A stretch of 64,000 nt of DNA from Fervidobacterium changbaicum (GTDB lineage Bacteria; Thermotogota; Thermotogae; Thermotogales; Fervidobacteriaceae), in assembly GCF_004117075.1 (NCBI RefSeq), contig NZ_CP026721.1:868001-932000 (forward strand). Direction: 5' to 3'. Positions 54,024 to 62,969 of the stretch are shown one piece after another. Each line of letters begins with the position of its first letter. The first letter of the stretch is position 1. Below the pieces are notes generated by a model. The model was not told where the DNA came from and did no database searches. It saw nothing but the letters and a program-made list of their open reading frames with translations. Position numbers and translations under genes: made by a program.

Positions 54024-55822
54024 AGTACTTAGACGTCCTTGAATCGAAATTGGGGAGAAAAGCAACAAGGGAAGAGATAGAAGCGTTTACCGTGATGTGG
54101 AGCGAACATTGTGGGTATTCCCATACAAAAGGCTATATAAGACAGCTGCCAAAAGTTGGAGCTGGAGGTAATGCCGGGATAATAACGCTCGATGACTATC
54201 ATTTCTTAGCTTTCAAAGTCGAGAGTCACAATCATCCAAGCGCAATTGAGCCTTTCAACGGCGCAGCAACTGGGGTGGGGGGAATTATTCGCGACGTGCT
54301 CGCCATGGGCGCACGACCAACGGCGATTTTGGATTCTCTTCATATGGATAGAATAATAGACGGAATCATCGAAGGTATATCCGACTACGGAAATTCCATT
54401 GGTGTTCCAACCGTCGGTGGAGAACTGCGCATATCGAATTACTACAAACACAATCCTCTCGTTAACGTTATGGCCGTTGGAGTGGGTAAAAACGAACACC
54501 TCATATCTTCTAAAGCTTCCAAACCCGGACAAGTTATTGTCATATTTGGTGGAGCTACCGGCAGGGATGGAATACACGGTGCGTCTTTTGCCTCAGAAGA
54601 TTTAACAGGTGAAAAGGCCACAAAACTTTCCATTCAGGTAGGAGATCCATTTGCTGAGAAGTTGCTAATAGAAGCGTTTCTTGAGATGGTGGAAAAAGGG
54701 CTCGTTGAAGGTGCGCAAGACCTTGGCGCTGGTGGCGTGCTGTCCGCCACAAGTGAACTCGTTGCACGTGGTGGATTGGGTGCCGTTGTACATCTTGAAA
54801 GAGTTCCTCTTAGAGAATCTGACATGTTGCCAATAGAAATCCTGATAAGCGAAAGTCAAGAACGCATGGCGGTTGTCACATCAGCGGAAAAGGCAGAAGA
54901 AGTTTTGAGGATAGCAAGAAAACATCTGCTCTTTGGTGATATTGTTGCTGAAGTTACCGACAATGGAAGGTACGTGGCTAAGTATAAAGATGAAGTCATA
55001 CTTGATGTACCAGCAAAACTGTTAGAAGAATCACCTGAGGAACCAATTTACGATTATACACCTGCACCTTTCAGAAAGTTCAGATGGATCAGATTCAAGA
55101 ACGTTGATGCACACGATGTGTTTGAAAGGTACGACTACATGGTAGGGACCGACACAATACTACCACCAGGCTTAGGACCTGCGGTAATGAGGGTCAAGAG
55201 CTCAGCGTTAGGATATTCACTCGTAATCCATAGCCGAGCCGATTTAGGCGCACAAGATCCATACTGGGGTGCATACATAACCGTACTGGAAGCCATTAGA
55301 AAGACCTTATCTGTTGGTGCAAATCCTGTTGCGATAACCGATGGTATAAACTACGCAGATCCAGACATCGAACCACTGGGCTTGGCAGGACAGATGAAAG
55401 GGCTAAGAGACGCTTGTGAGCGATTCGACGTTCCCGTAGCCTCGGGAAATGCTTCACTGTATAACACTTACAAAAAGAAAGGGATACCTCCAACATTGGT
55501 TGTTGGCATGGTTGGGAAAATTGAAAACTTGAACATCCCAAAGCCTTCCAAAGGTCCCGTGTACGCAGTCGGTTATCCTGACTTTTCATTCGACCGGGAA
55601 AAGAAACTTCAAGAAGAGATAACCAAACTGGTAAGAAAAGGGCTCTTCGTAATATCAATGCATGATTACTCAAGAATGACAACATTCAAGAATGCTTTAT
55701 CAAAACTCGGACTCAATTTAAGAATCCAGACGCCAATAACAGAGGCTGTACATCAAATGGTTATTGTGTTTGGCGAGCCAAAAACAGAATTACCAGTTCG
55801 AAAAATTGGTTTTTGCTACTGA
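54020..55822 (+). CDS. purL: FGAM synthase subunit PurL (small form)
   Basis: A 600-residue ATP-dependent synthase subunit. The short length, compared with about 1300 residues for the single-chain enzyme, fits the presence of separate PurS and PurQ. The start of the catalytic core is seen in MWSEHCGYSHTK, ESHNHPSAIEPFNGAATGVG and GGATGRDGIHGA, with a second repeated half (about 370-600). Last gene of the cluster; a strong terminator follows. The remaining purine genes, such as purF and purM, are not in the window. Confidence 0.96.
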   Translation: MKYLDVLESKLGRKATREEIEAFTVMWSEHCGYSHTKGYIRQLPKVGAGGNAGIITLDDYHFLAFKVESHNHPSAIEPFNGAATGVGGIIRDVLAMGARPTAILDSLHMDRIIDGIIEGISDYGNSIGVPTVGGELRISNYYKHNPLVNVMAVGVGKNEHLISSKASKPGQVIVIFGGATGRDGIHGASFASEDLTGEKATKLSIQVGDPFAEKLLIEAFLEMVEKGLVEGAQDLGAGGVLSATSELVARGGLGAVVHLERVPLRESDMLPIEILISESQERMAVVTSAEKAEEVLRIARKHLLFGDIVAEVTDNGRYVAKYKDEVILDVPAKLLEESPEEPIYDYTPAPFRKFRWIRFKNVDAHDVFERYDYMVGTDTILPPGLGPAVMRVKSSALGYSLVIHSRADLGAQDPYWGAYITVLEAIRKTLSVGANPVAITDGINYADPDIEPLGLAGQMKGLRDACERFDVPVASGNASLYNTYKKKGIPPTLVVGMVGKIENLNIPKPSKGPVYAVGYPDFSFDREKKLQEEITKLVRKGLFVISMHDYSRMTTFKNALSKLGLNLRIQTPITEAVHQMVIVFGEPKTELPVRKIGFCY

Positions 55823-55860
55823 GAATTACTCTGAATAAATCTTTTTTAACCTAACCTTCG

Positions 55861-55882
55861 CGGCGCATCAGCGCCGTTTTTT
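55861..55882 (+). terminator. Rho-independent terminator of the purine cluster
   Basis: CGGCGC (55861-55866), a 4-nt loop, GCGCCG (55871-55876) and six T residues. It lies 38 bp after the purL stop. Confidence 0.92.
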
Positions 55883-55933
55883 GTTCAGAATAACAATTAA
55901 AAATTCTATGGAACTTTTTTTAACAAATCGTTA

Positions 55934-55939
55934 TATAAT
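55934..55939 (+). promoter_or_regulatory. Possible -10 box of the coiled-coil gene
   Basis: A perfect TATAAT, 49 bp before the ATG at 55989 and after the purine terminator. No good -35 or TG extension is visible. Confidence 0.4.
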
Positions 55940-55988
55940 AGATTTTGATTACCATCCTGTTCTTCAACCTTTGGAAGGGGGGATACTG

Positions 55989-57236
55989 ATGAAAAGGTTA
56001 TTCACGATTATTGCGGTTTTCATGATGTTAGTGATCATCCAACTTCCGATGTTTGCCGAAACCAGTTCCGGCCATCATCACGAAGAGGGTGAAGAGTGTG
56101 CCTGTGAAGTTGCTGAGTCAAGGGATATAACCATAGCAGAGAAAGAGTTACAAACTATCGATGAAGAACTAACAGCAAAGATTTCAGAACTGGAAGAGCT
56201 TACCAACATGTTGTACGAGCTCATTTCAACTAAGCTTAGCATCGAAGATTTCGAGATGTTCTCCAGTGAGCTCGAGCTCAGGTTATCCGAGGTCGAGCAA
56301 AAGCTTTTGAACGTGGAATCAACCATCGAAACGGGGCTTCCAGCAGTGCGCGATATGATTTACGAAATTTCTTCGAATTTGGATTCTTTGGAGAATCGGT
56401 TAACGGAATACATTAACGTTGCTACGGCACAATCAGTCGAGGAGGTAAAGACGACCGTCTTGGATGAAGTGAACACAAAACTCGCCGATATCGAAGTTAC
56501 TTTGGATATCCATGACTCCGACATCCTGAAGATCTACGATTTGCTCGGAGAGGTTTCCGAAAAGCTGTCCTTACTTGAAGACACAATTAAATCACTTACG
56601 GAAATGAAAGATGCCACAAAGAGCGAAGTCTTTGACGAATTGAGCCCTATACTAGATGACCTACAAGTTGCTCTAAATATACACGATTCTGACATTTTAA
56701 AACTATATGACATCACATCAACACTGACTGAGGAAATAGCATCGATAGAAGAATCTATAGCGAATATCCTTCCACTTCAGGAGTCCCTCGAAACGGTCTC
56801 ACTTAGATTAGACATGCACGATCAAGACATCGTAAACATCTATGATGCACTATCCACAAAGGCTAACGTCTCGGACGTTGAAGAGCTCACCGTTAGAATC
56901 GAGAACCTGGAAAGTGTCGTTGGGACACTGGGAAATTCGAATATTGAAGACAGGATATCCCTACTTGAGGAATACGCTAATATGATATACGACACCATGA
57001 GTACCAAACCGTCGCTTGAAGATGTTGAGCAGATGATAATTCCGGTAAAAGAAGAGATGGACAACATTTCGGTGTCATTGAAAACCGTTGCTGACAAAGT
57101 TAGCGCTCAGGATGTTGATATTGTCAAACTATATGGATACGTGACACAACTTTTCAACGAGGTGCAGAAACTGTCAGGAAGGATTTCTCTGATTGAAACA
57201 ATGGTAAGGGAACTATATCAAAAAGAAGGGAAATAA
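55989..57236 (+). CDS. Secreted coiled-coil repeat protein
   Basis: A 415-residue exported protein: signal peptide (about 1-24, likely cut near MFA), then a His/Cys/Glu-rich short stretch (SSGHHHEEGEECACE) that could bind metal, then almost continuous coiled coil. Two repeat types alternate. One centres on HDSDILKIYD, HDSDILKLYD, HDQDIVNIYD and QDVDIVKLYG; the other on TNMLYELISTKLSIEDFE and ANMIYDTMSTKPSLEDVE. The design recalls periplasm-spanning coiled coils such as Omp-alpha of Thermotoga, but there is no SLH domain or clear outer-membrane anchor. ATG 55989 follows a GGGGGG site. Function unknown; a spacer or scaffold in the envelope is inference. Confidence 0.8.
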   Translation: MKRLFTIIAVFMMLVIIQLPMFAETSSGHHHEEGEECACEVAESRDITIAEKELQTIDEELTAKISELEELTNMLYELISTKLSIEDFEMFSSELELRLSEVEQKLLNVESTIETGLPAVRDMIYEISSNLDSLENRLTEYINVATAQSVEEVKTTVLDEVNTKLADIEVTLDIHDSDILKIYDLLGEVSEKLSLLEDTIKSLTEMKDATKSEVFDELSPILDDLQVALNIHDSDILKLYDITSTLTEEIASIEESIANILPLQESLETVSLRLDMHDQDIVNIYDALSTKANVSDVEELTVRIENLESVVGTLGNSNIEDRISLLEEYANMIYDTMSTKPSLEDVEQMIIPVKEEMDNISVSLKTVADKVSAQDVDIVKLYGYVTQLFNEVQKLSGRISLIETMVRELYQKEGK

Positions 57237-57256
57237 AAACCCAAGAAGAATAAATG

Positions 57257-57280
57257 AAAGCCCGGGAATCCCCGGGCTTT
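57257..57280. terminator. Bidirectional terminator between the coiled-coil gene and tRNA-Pro
   Basis: AAAGCCCGGG (57257-57266) pairs perfectly with CCCGGGCTTT (57271-57280) around a 4-nt loop. It sits between convergent transcripts and has short T-rich stretches both ways. Confidence 0.85.
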
Positions 57281-57304
57281 CGCTTTCTAATTATTAAAAA
57301 CACC

Positions 57305-57381
57305 TGGTCTGGGCGGTGGGACTTGAACCCACGACCACCAGATCCCGATTCTGGCGTTCTAGCCATCTGAACTACGCCCAG
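57305..57381 (-). tRNA. tRNA-Pro (anticodon CGG)
   Basis: On the minus strand the cloverleaf folds fully: acceptor CTGGGCG/CGCCCAG, D stem GTTC/GAAC, anticodon stem CCAGA/TCTGG with loop ATCGGGA (anticodon CGG, G37), T stem GTGGG/CCCAC with loop TTCAAGT. The discriminator A and the 3' CCA are encoded. The C1-G72 pair and GG at 35-36 fit bacterial tRNA-Pro. It reads the codon CCG. Confidence 0.96.
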
Positions 57382-57417
57382 AACTTTAGATACCTAAACA
57401 TCCCAAATCCTTTGTTT

Positions 57418-57446
57418 ATTTTACCACACAGGTTCAACTTTATCAA
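57418..57446 (-). promoter_or_regulatory. Promoter of tRNA-Pro
   Basis: On the minus strand: TTGATA (57441-57446), a 17-bp spacer and TAAAAT (57418-57423) with TGG before the -10. It lies 37 bp before the tRNA 5' end. Confidence 0.75.
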
Positions 57447-57477
57447 GATTTTTTGAAATTTTTTTCTTTCCATATTC

Positions 57478-57504
57478 TTGTCTAAGGAATTTTTGTGTTA
57501 TAAT
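57478..57504 (+). promoter_or_regulatory. Promoter of the HD-GYP regulator gene
   Basis: TTGTCT (57478-57483), a 15-bp spacer and TATAAT (57499-57504) with TGT before the -10. The spacer is short, but the extended -10 is perfect. The start codon lies 88 bp downstream; a small AAGATT/AATCTT hairpin just precedes the GGAGG ribosome site. Confidence 0.6.
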
Positions 57505-57592
57505 AAGTTTGTAAATCTAAAATTTACCTGATATGAACAAGAATTAACTTTTTCAAACTCCTTCAAAGATTATTAATCTTGGAGGCTTAGAG

Positions 57593-58960
57593 ATGGAGAG
57601 AACGAAGATTTTAATAGTTGACGATTCGAAAACTGTTCATTCAGAACTTACAGCTATTTTAAGTGATATTTATCTGAATGGTAAAGTTTTAGATATAGAA
57701 CATGCCTATGGGTTTGAAGACTTCCGGAAGATTTTTGTTCCTGAAAAGTATGCACTGGTCATTACCGATTTGGTTATGGAGCGCGATGATTCTGGAATCC
57801 AAGTTATAAATCACATTAGACATACGTATAACGATAAAAGAACCAGAATAATCCTTATGACCGCAAATCCCGAGAAGATACCCTCTGATTTATTAACAAA
57901 AGATTATGATGTGAATGCATACCTTGAAAAGAATCATCTTTCGCCGTTTTCAATGAAGCTCACGGTTCTCTCCATGTTAAAGACATATGAGGATATAGTC
58001 TCGCTTGAGCGTGCGATAGTAACGTTAGAAAACGTAACAGCGAACGCAACCGAAATGAGCTTGGAAGAACTGCTCATAAATACGTTTTTCCAAGTTCGAA
58101 CGTTTTTGTCTTTAAAAAGACCGGACATAAAATTGAACGGTGAGATCTTTGTTAACAACGAGCGTATTTTTCCACCAAAATTCATCAAGAGCGAGCCTCT
58201 TGAACATAGGTATGATTTCCAAACAAAAGTGCAGGAAAATAGAATTCTTTTTAACATATATTCATCGAAAGAGTTAAATACACTCGAAATATCTTATGTT
58301 AGAAGTCTTTTGAAGAATCTTCAAAGGTCAGTTATTTCGACGAGGTATCCGGATGTTGAGGAAGAGTTTGTCATAATGCTCTCAAAGGTTGTTGAAGCGA
58401 AATCTGAGGAAACAGGTGACCATGTAAATCGTGTCGCTGAGCTTTCTGGATATTTGGCAGAAGCCTTGGGATTCAACTCGAGTGACGCGAATTTGATTAA
58501 GAAGGCTTCTGCTCTACACGATATCGGAAAAGTTGGAGTTCCAGACTACATACTCAACAAACCTGAGAAACTCAACGATAAGGAGTTTGCCGTTATAAAA
58601 GAGCATAGCATGATAGGATTTGAGATATTGCGCGATTCAACTTTAAATGTTTTTGAAATAGGGGCTGTTGTTGCCTTAGAACACCACGAAAGATGGGATG
58701 GAACAGGTTATCCCTACGGATTGCAAGGCGAAGAGATTGCCATCGAAGCTCGGATCGTACAGGTTGCCGATGTATTTGAAGCGTTAACCCATGCCAGGTG
58801 TTATCGCCCAGCTTGGCCCGTTGAAAAGGCTGTGGAGTATATGAACGATATGAAAGGTCAGCAGTTTGATCCAAAGGTAGTTGAAGCATTCAACAAGCAT
58901 TTAAAAGATATGATTGCGATAGTGACCTCTCGCTACAATGAAGAAGTTCGAAACTTTTGA
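57593..58960 (+). CDS. Response regulator with HD-GYP c-di-GMP phosphodiesterase domain
   Basis: A 455-residue protein. A receiver domain (about 1-130) has the acidic pair VDDS at 9-12 and the phosphorylation Asp in VITDLVMERD (about 60). A DUF3369-like middle region (about 135-255) follows. The C-terminal HD-GYP domain (about 262-455) keeps its signature residues: ETGDHVNRV, ALHDIGKVGVPD, LEHHERWDGTGYP. It should degrade c-di-GMP when activated by a partner histidine kinase, which is not in the window. GGAGG precedes the ATG. It opposes the two diguanylate cyclases in the window. Confidence 0.94.
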   Translation: MERTKILIVDDSKTVHSELTAILSDIYLNGKVLDIEHAYGFEDFRKIFVPEKYALVITDLVMERDDSGIQVINHIRHTYNDKRTRIILMTANPEKIPSDLLTKDYDVNAYLEKNHLSPFSMKLTVLSMLKTYEDIVSLERAIVTLENVTANATEMSLEELLINTFFQVRTFLSLKRPDIKLNGEIFVNNERIFPPKFIKSEPLEHRYDFQTKVQENRILFNIYSSKELNTLEISYVRSLLKNLQRSVISTRYPDVEEEFVIMLSKVVEAKSEETGDHVNRVAELSGYLAEALGFNSSDANLIKKASALHDIGKVGVPDYILNKPEKLNDKEFAVIKEHSMIGFEILRDSTLNVFEIGAVVALEHHERWDGTGYPYGLQGEEIAIEARIVQVADVFEALTHARCYRPAWPVEKAVEYMNDMKGQQFDPKVVEAFNKHLKDMIAIVTSRYNEEVRNF

Positions 58961-58961
58961 G

Positions 58962-60005
58962 TCAGTACCTGTCTTCAATGAATTTCTGAATGTTTTTGAT
59001 CGCCCTCGCAAAATCTTCTGGCAATCTCGCAATGAATTTTACTCGTTCACCTGTTCTTGGATGGTAGAACGACAGGCTTAATGCATGGAGCATCTGCCTA
59101 TGAATGTCGAACTTCTCATCTTCCTTTGCCTTTCCATATACTTCATCACCCATTAATGGATGCCCGATGTACTTCATGTGCACTCTTATTTGGTGTGTCC
59201 TTCCTGTCTTTGGCCATGCAAAGACCAACGAGGCCAAATCCCCAAACTTCCTCACAACCTTGTAATATGTGAGTGCTGGTTTCCCGTAATTGCTTTGTGT
59301 CACGGTCATTTTAACTCTCAGTACAGGATTTCGCGCGATGCTTACGTCTATATCCCCTTCACTTTTCTCTGGCACACCTTTTACAAGGCAAACATATAGC
59401 TTTTCCGTAACTCTGTCTTTGAATTGTTTGGTTAAAGACTGGTGGGCCAAATCATTCTTGGCTATTACCATAACACCGCTTGTGTCTTTGTCGAGCCTGT
59501 GGACGATTCCGGGGCGTAGTACACCGCCAACACCTTGTAAGTCTTTGCAGTGGTATAATACCGCGTTAACGATGGTCCCTGAAGTATGTGACGGAATAGG
59601 ATGGGTTATGATGCCAGGCTGTTTGTTGATTACAAGGATATCTCTGTCCTCGTAGATGATATCCAACGGTATATTCTCAGGTAGAATTTCTGGAATCTGG
59701 GGTTTCTGAGGTACCATCAAGGTAATTGTATCCCCAGACTTCACCTTGTAGCTCGGCTTCTTCAAAGTTCCATTCACCAGAACCTCGCCATTCTTTATCG
59801 CTTTCTGAATAAACGTTCTTGATATCCAGTCTGGAGTCTTCTCCATCACGAATTTGTCTAGCCGCCAACCGTCTTCCCTGCTTGTTACCTGTATATCCAT
59901 CTTCTCCAGTTGCTGAGGCTCCGGCTGTAGCTCCTCCATTTCGTCCAGTTCTTCCAGTTCCTCCATATTCTCCATGTCCTCGAAGTCGCCCGTATATTCT
60001 CTCAT
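58962..60005 (-). CDS. RluA-family 23S rRNA pseudouridine synthase
   Basis: A protein of about 347 residues of the RluA/RluD family, modifying uridines in RNA. An S4 RNA-binding domain (about 45-100, DGWRLDKFVMEKTPDWISRT) precedes the catalytic domain with GIVHRLDKDTSG (catalytic Asp). An acidic Glu/Met-rich extension (MENMEELEELDEMEEL) before the S4 domain is not typical. It is encoded by GA-rich near-repeats and overlaps lspA in another frame by 329 bp. ATG 60005 has AAGGG upstream; a later start at ATG 59900 would remove most of the extension. Its stop abuts that of the gene at 57593-58960. Confidence 0.9.
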   Translation of the reverse strand: MREYTGDFEDMENMEELEELDEMEELQPEPQQLEKMDIQVTSREDGWRLDKFVMEKTPDWISRTFIQKAIKNGEVLVNGTLKKPSYKVKSGDTITLMVPQKPQIPEILPENIPLDIIYEDRDILVINKQPGIITHPIPSHTSGTIVNAVLYHCKDLQGVGGVLRPGIVHRLDKDTSGVMVIAKNDLAHQSLTKQFKDRVTEKLYVCLVKGVPEKSEGDIDVSIARNPVLRVKMTVTQSNYGKPALTYYKVVRKFGDLASLVFAWPKTGRTHQIRVHMKYIGHPLMGDEVYGKAKEDEKFDIHRQMLHALSLSFYHPRTGERVKFIARLPEDFARAIKNIQKFIEDRY

Positions 60006-60486
60006 ATATTCCCTTCTCTTCCCTCCGGTCTTTTGTGCTCTCAATCGTACCTTTATTCTTCGCTTTCGATTCGGCGATTATCATCTGGATCATTATACCT
60101 ATGCTACCGATTGTAATAAAGATATCGGCTACGTTTATTATGGTGGGCCAGTAGGTGAACGTTAGAAAGTCGACAACGTAACCGTACCGTATACGGTCAA
60201 CTAAGTTCCCTAATGCACCACCGACGATGAATCCAATGAACATCTCTGTTAGTTTGCTAACTTTGAATACCAATGGTATCAGAGAGGCAATAACGGTGAT
60301 AATCAAAGTGAGGTAGATGACTGCCTCTTTTACACCGGGAAATAATCCAAATGCAATACCTCGGTTGGTAGCGTAAGTGAAATGGAAAAAGCCGAGAAAG
60401 GTTTTAATCTCACCAAACCGAAGATACAACGTTGCCAGATGCTTTGTGATTTGGTCTAGCGTGAGAGAAAGAACTATCCAAAACAT
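59677..60486 (-). CDS. lspA: Lipoprotein signal peptidase, with a long overlapping C-terminal tail
   Basis: LspA cuts the signal peptide from diacylglyceryl-modified prolipoproteins. Residues 1-145 form the normal four-helix protease with catalytic motifs: TNRGIAFG, GGALGNLVDRIRYGYVVDFL (first Asp) and NVADIFI (second Asp). The frame then continues for some 110 extra residues of Gly/Arg-rich sequence (GEYGGTGRTGRNGG) that overlaps the pseudouridine synthase gene in another frame. Normal LspA would end around residue 160, near 60005. The tail is probably an accident of stop-codon loss or of the repeat region, or a sequencing frameshift. The ATG has a GGGAGA site. Confidence 0.88.
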   Translation of the reverse strand: MFWIVLSLTLDQITKHLATLYLRFGEIKTFLGFFHFTYATNRGIAFGLFPGVKEAVIYLTLIITVIASLIPLVFKVSKLTEMFIGFIVGGALGNLVDRIRYGYVVDFLTFTYWPTIINVADIFITIGSIGIMIQMIIAESKAKNKGTIESTKDRREEKGIYERIYGRLRGHGEYGGTGRTGRNGGATAGASATGEDGYTGNKQGRRLAARQIRDGEDSRLDIKNVYSESDKEWRGSGEWNFEEAELQGEVWGYNYLDGTSETPDSRNST

Positions 60487-60506
60487 TTGATCTCCCTTTC
60501 AAAAAT

Positions 60507-61361
60507 CTATTTGACCTTTTTGTAAATAAACGGAGAAGCAACCTCAAGTCCAAGGTTTCTGTAATTGAATATCCTCTCCGTGTTACCCACGAATAATAGT
60601 CCGCCAACGCGTAGGCTTTCAGCAAACTTTCTGTAGAGCTCTTCTTTTGCTTCCATCTCAAAGTAGATAACAACATTTCTACAAAGTATCAAGTCGAAGC
60701 CTTTTTCAAATGGATCTTGGAGAAGATTGTGCCGTTTGAATTGAACGCGTGCTTTTACATTTGGTTTTACAATGTACTTTCCATCTCGAACGATGAAGTA
60801 TTTCTGGATGTATTCCGGCGGTGTACTAACCATTGAACGTTCTTCGTATTCACCAATCTGCGCCCTTGTAAGCACGCCAATATCGATATCCGTTGCTAAA
60901 ACCTTAGCTGTTGGAGGAGCTTTCAGCTCCTCAAGTAGTATCGCCAGTGAGTATGGTTCCTCACCTGAAGAGCATCCCGCACTCCAAGCCCGGAACTTCG
61001 AGCCGCTCTCCTGAAGAAGTTGAGGTAAAAATACCTTTTTTAATTCTTCCCATTTTTCCGGATTTCTGAAGAACTCCGTAACGTTAATCGTGAGCTTGTC
61101 AAGAAATTCGTCCCTCTTCTTGTTGTCTTTTGAAATGAGTTCGAAGTACTCTTTATAGCTCTTGCAATTGTACTTCCTTATAAGCATTTCAATGCGTCTT
61201 TTCATCCTTTCCGGCTTGTAACCGGAAAGGTCCAATCCCATCGTCTCTTTTACTTTTTCAACAAACCATTCGAACTGATCCCATGGGAGTTCTGGGATCT
61301 CACCAGATTGGAAATTCGAAATCCAAGCGAACTTCTTGTCCTTGAAGTCGTCCAATGACAT
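60507..61361 (-). CDS. cheR: Chemotaxis protein methyltransferase CheR
   Basis: A 284-residue SAM-dependent enzyme that methylates glutamates of chemoreceptors such as the one at 27563-29278. N-terminal helical domain (about 20-90), then the SAM-binding domain with [25 protein letters not shown] (about 120-134), and [15 protein letters not shown] before ATG 61361 favours it over GTG 61370. It overlaps the upstream unknown gene by 62 bp and is 20 bp from lspA. Confidence 0.95.
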   Translation of the reverse strand: MSLDDFKDKKFAWISNFQSGEIPELPWDQFEWFVEKVKETMGLDLSGYKPERMKRRIEMLIRKYNCKSYKEYFELISKDNKKRDEFLDKLTINVTEFFRNPEKWEELKKVFLPQLLQESGSKFRAWSAGCSSGEEPYSLAILLEELKAPPTAKVLATDIDIGVLTRAQIGEYEERSMVSTPPEYIQKYFIVRDGKYIVKPNVKARVQFKRHNLLQDPFEKGFDLILCRNVVIYFEMEAKEELYRKFAESLRVGGLLFVGNTERIFNYRNLGLEVASPFIYKKVK

Positions 61362-62112
61362 ACATCTCACCTACCTTCAAAATAACTTTCCCAGTTAAGA
61401 CATTGCTTCCATCTATCACATCATTCAGCACATTGATCTCAAAATTATCAGTTTTCAATGTAAAACCTGATTTTGTCAAGAAATTACCATCTTTGTAAAA
61501 AGCAAGTGCGTAGATGAGAAAATTTTCGTCATTTAACAAAAGCCCCACACCGGTCTTATCACCAGCAAATAAGTATACTTTGTTGCCTGCTCCGATTGTA
61601 AATCCATCTTGCGAATTCTCGAAAAAGATATCCATACCGTAAACCCTGAACGTCACGTTAATATTAGTCTTATCGCTCAGTATTGAGAAGTAATCATTCT
61701 TGTGGATGTAGCCATCAGCAAAGTAACCTGTGTTAACCCAAGTTGCATTCCAGCTTTTTTTGGCGGGGTTGGCAAATGTTGTGAATGGGATATCGTTGTT
61801 CAGGTTTGAGTAGGTAACTTTATACGGTTCATTTCTGAATTCAAAATACTCAAACACATCGGAAAAATCAGGAATGAGTCTTACAAACCCAACTTTTTGT
61901 TCGACTTTGATACTTGCACTAAACGTAGCTACAAATTTCCAAAATGAAAAATCGTAGCGTCCGACTAATCTAAATGAAGTATCAAATGGAGAGACGCCAA
62001 AAAAGAGCGTCTCTCCCATTAGAAACGTATCCGCAATGAGAATTATAGCAACTAGTAACAAGAAGATACTCCTTACAATTGGAGCTCTACGTTTCAATGT
62101 GTTCAGCTCCAT
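61300..62112 (-). CDS. Uncharacterised secreted or membrane-anchored protein
   Basis: I do not recognise this 270-residue protein. It starts with a hydrophobic helix (about 14-33) that could be a signal anchor, followed by a strand-rich region with many Phe/Tyr and alternating patterns ([20 protein letters not shown]), which could be a small beta-barrel or beta-sandwich. No ribosome site is clear before ATG 62112, so the start is uncertain. Its last 62 bp overlap cheR. It sits between yebC and cheR on the same strand. Confidence 0.68.
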   Translation of the reverse strand: MELNTLKRRAPIVRSIFLLLVAIILIADTFLMGETLFFGVSPFDTSFRLVGRYDFSFWKFVATFSASIKVEQKVGFVRLIPDFSDVFEYFEFRNEPYKVTYSNLNNDIPFTTFANPAKKSWNATWVNTGYFADGYIHKNDYFSILSDKTNINVTFRVYGMDIFFENSQDGFTIGAGNKVYLFAGDKTGVGLLLNDENFLIYALAFYKDGNFLTKSGFTLKTDNFEINVLNDVIDGSNVLTGKVILKVGEMYVIGRLQGQEVRLDFEFPIW

Positions 62113-62164
62113 TCTCAATGTTTTTTACTATCGGGTCATCACAAAATATGCAATTCGAAACTGC

Positions 62165-62923
62165 TTAGCCTTCCAACTTTGCCATTATCGCTTCAAGTTC
62201 GGCATCGTCGATATCGAAGTTTCCGAAAACTTCCTGTACATCGTCGTTATCTTCAAGTGCATCGACAAGTTTTAAAACTTTCTCCGCATCTGAACCTGTT
62301 ACTTTTACATAGTTCTTTGGTTTGTAAGTGATCTTTGCAGAACCTTCAAAGCCGTTCTTTGCAAGGTTTTCCTTCAGTGTTGTAAGGTTCTCAGGAGATG
62401 TGTAGACAAGCACTGGATCGCCTTCCTCTATGTCTTCCGCCCCTGCGTCAATTGCCAAGAGTGTGAATTCATCCATATCGGCGATCTTTTCTGCAGGTAT
62501 TTCAACGACACCCTTTCTTTCGAAAATCCAAGCGACCGAACCGCTTTCGGCAAGTGAGCCACCGTTCTTGCTGAGTATGTGCCTCAATTCTTGCGCTGTT
62601 CTGTTCTTGTTATCCGTTAGTGCGAGAATGTAAAGCGCAACTCCACCAGGAGCGTATGCTTCGTAGATAACTTCTTCGTATTTTTCGCCTTCGAGTTCTC
62701 CAGTACCTTTCTTAATAGATCTTTCAATTGTATCTTTTGGCATGTTCGCTTCTCTTGCTTTTTCAAGAACAGCTCTCAACCTTGGGTTCGTTTCTGGATT
62801 TCCGCCACCTTCTCTTGCGGCAACGATGATTTCCCTAATGAGTTTTGTGAAGATTTTCGACCTCTTTGCATCCTGGGCGGCTTTCCTGTGCTTAATATTT
62901 GCCCACTTATTGTGACCCGACAT
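62165..62923 (-). CDS. yebC: YebC/PmpR-family protein
   Basis: A 252-residue TACO1/YebC-family protein. Older work names it a transcription regulator; more recent work ties the family to ribosomes stalled on proline stretches. The start [18 protein letters not shown] is diagnostic, and [23 protein letters not shown] follows. The C-terminal acidic end ([16 protein letters not shown]) is typical. GGAGGAAGAG precedes the ATG. It lies 46 bp after clpP. Confidence 0.96.
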   Translation of the reverse strand: MSGHNKWANIKHRKAAQDAKRSKIFTKLIREIIVAAREGGGNPETNPRLRAVLEKAREANMPKDTIERSIKKGTGELEGEKYEEVIYEAYAPGGVALYILALTDNKNRTAQELRHILSKNGGSLAESGSVAWIFERKGVVEIPAEKIADMDEFTLLAIDAGAEDIEEGDPVLVYTSPENLTTLKENLAKNGFEGSAKITYKPKNYVKVTGSDAEKVLKLVDALEDNDDVQEVFGNFDIDDAELEAIMAKLEG

Positions 62924-62969
62924 ACTCTCTTCCTCCCTACTCAGTTGTCTTATTTAAAATGCCTCTTGA

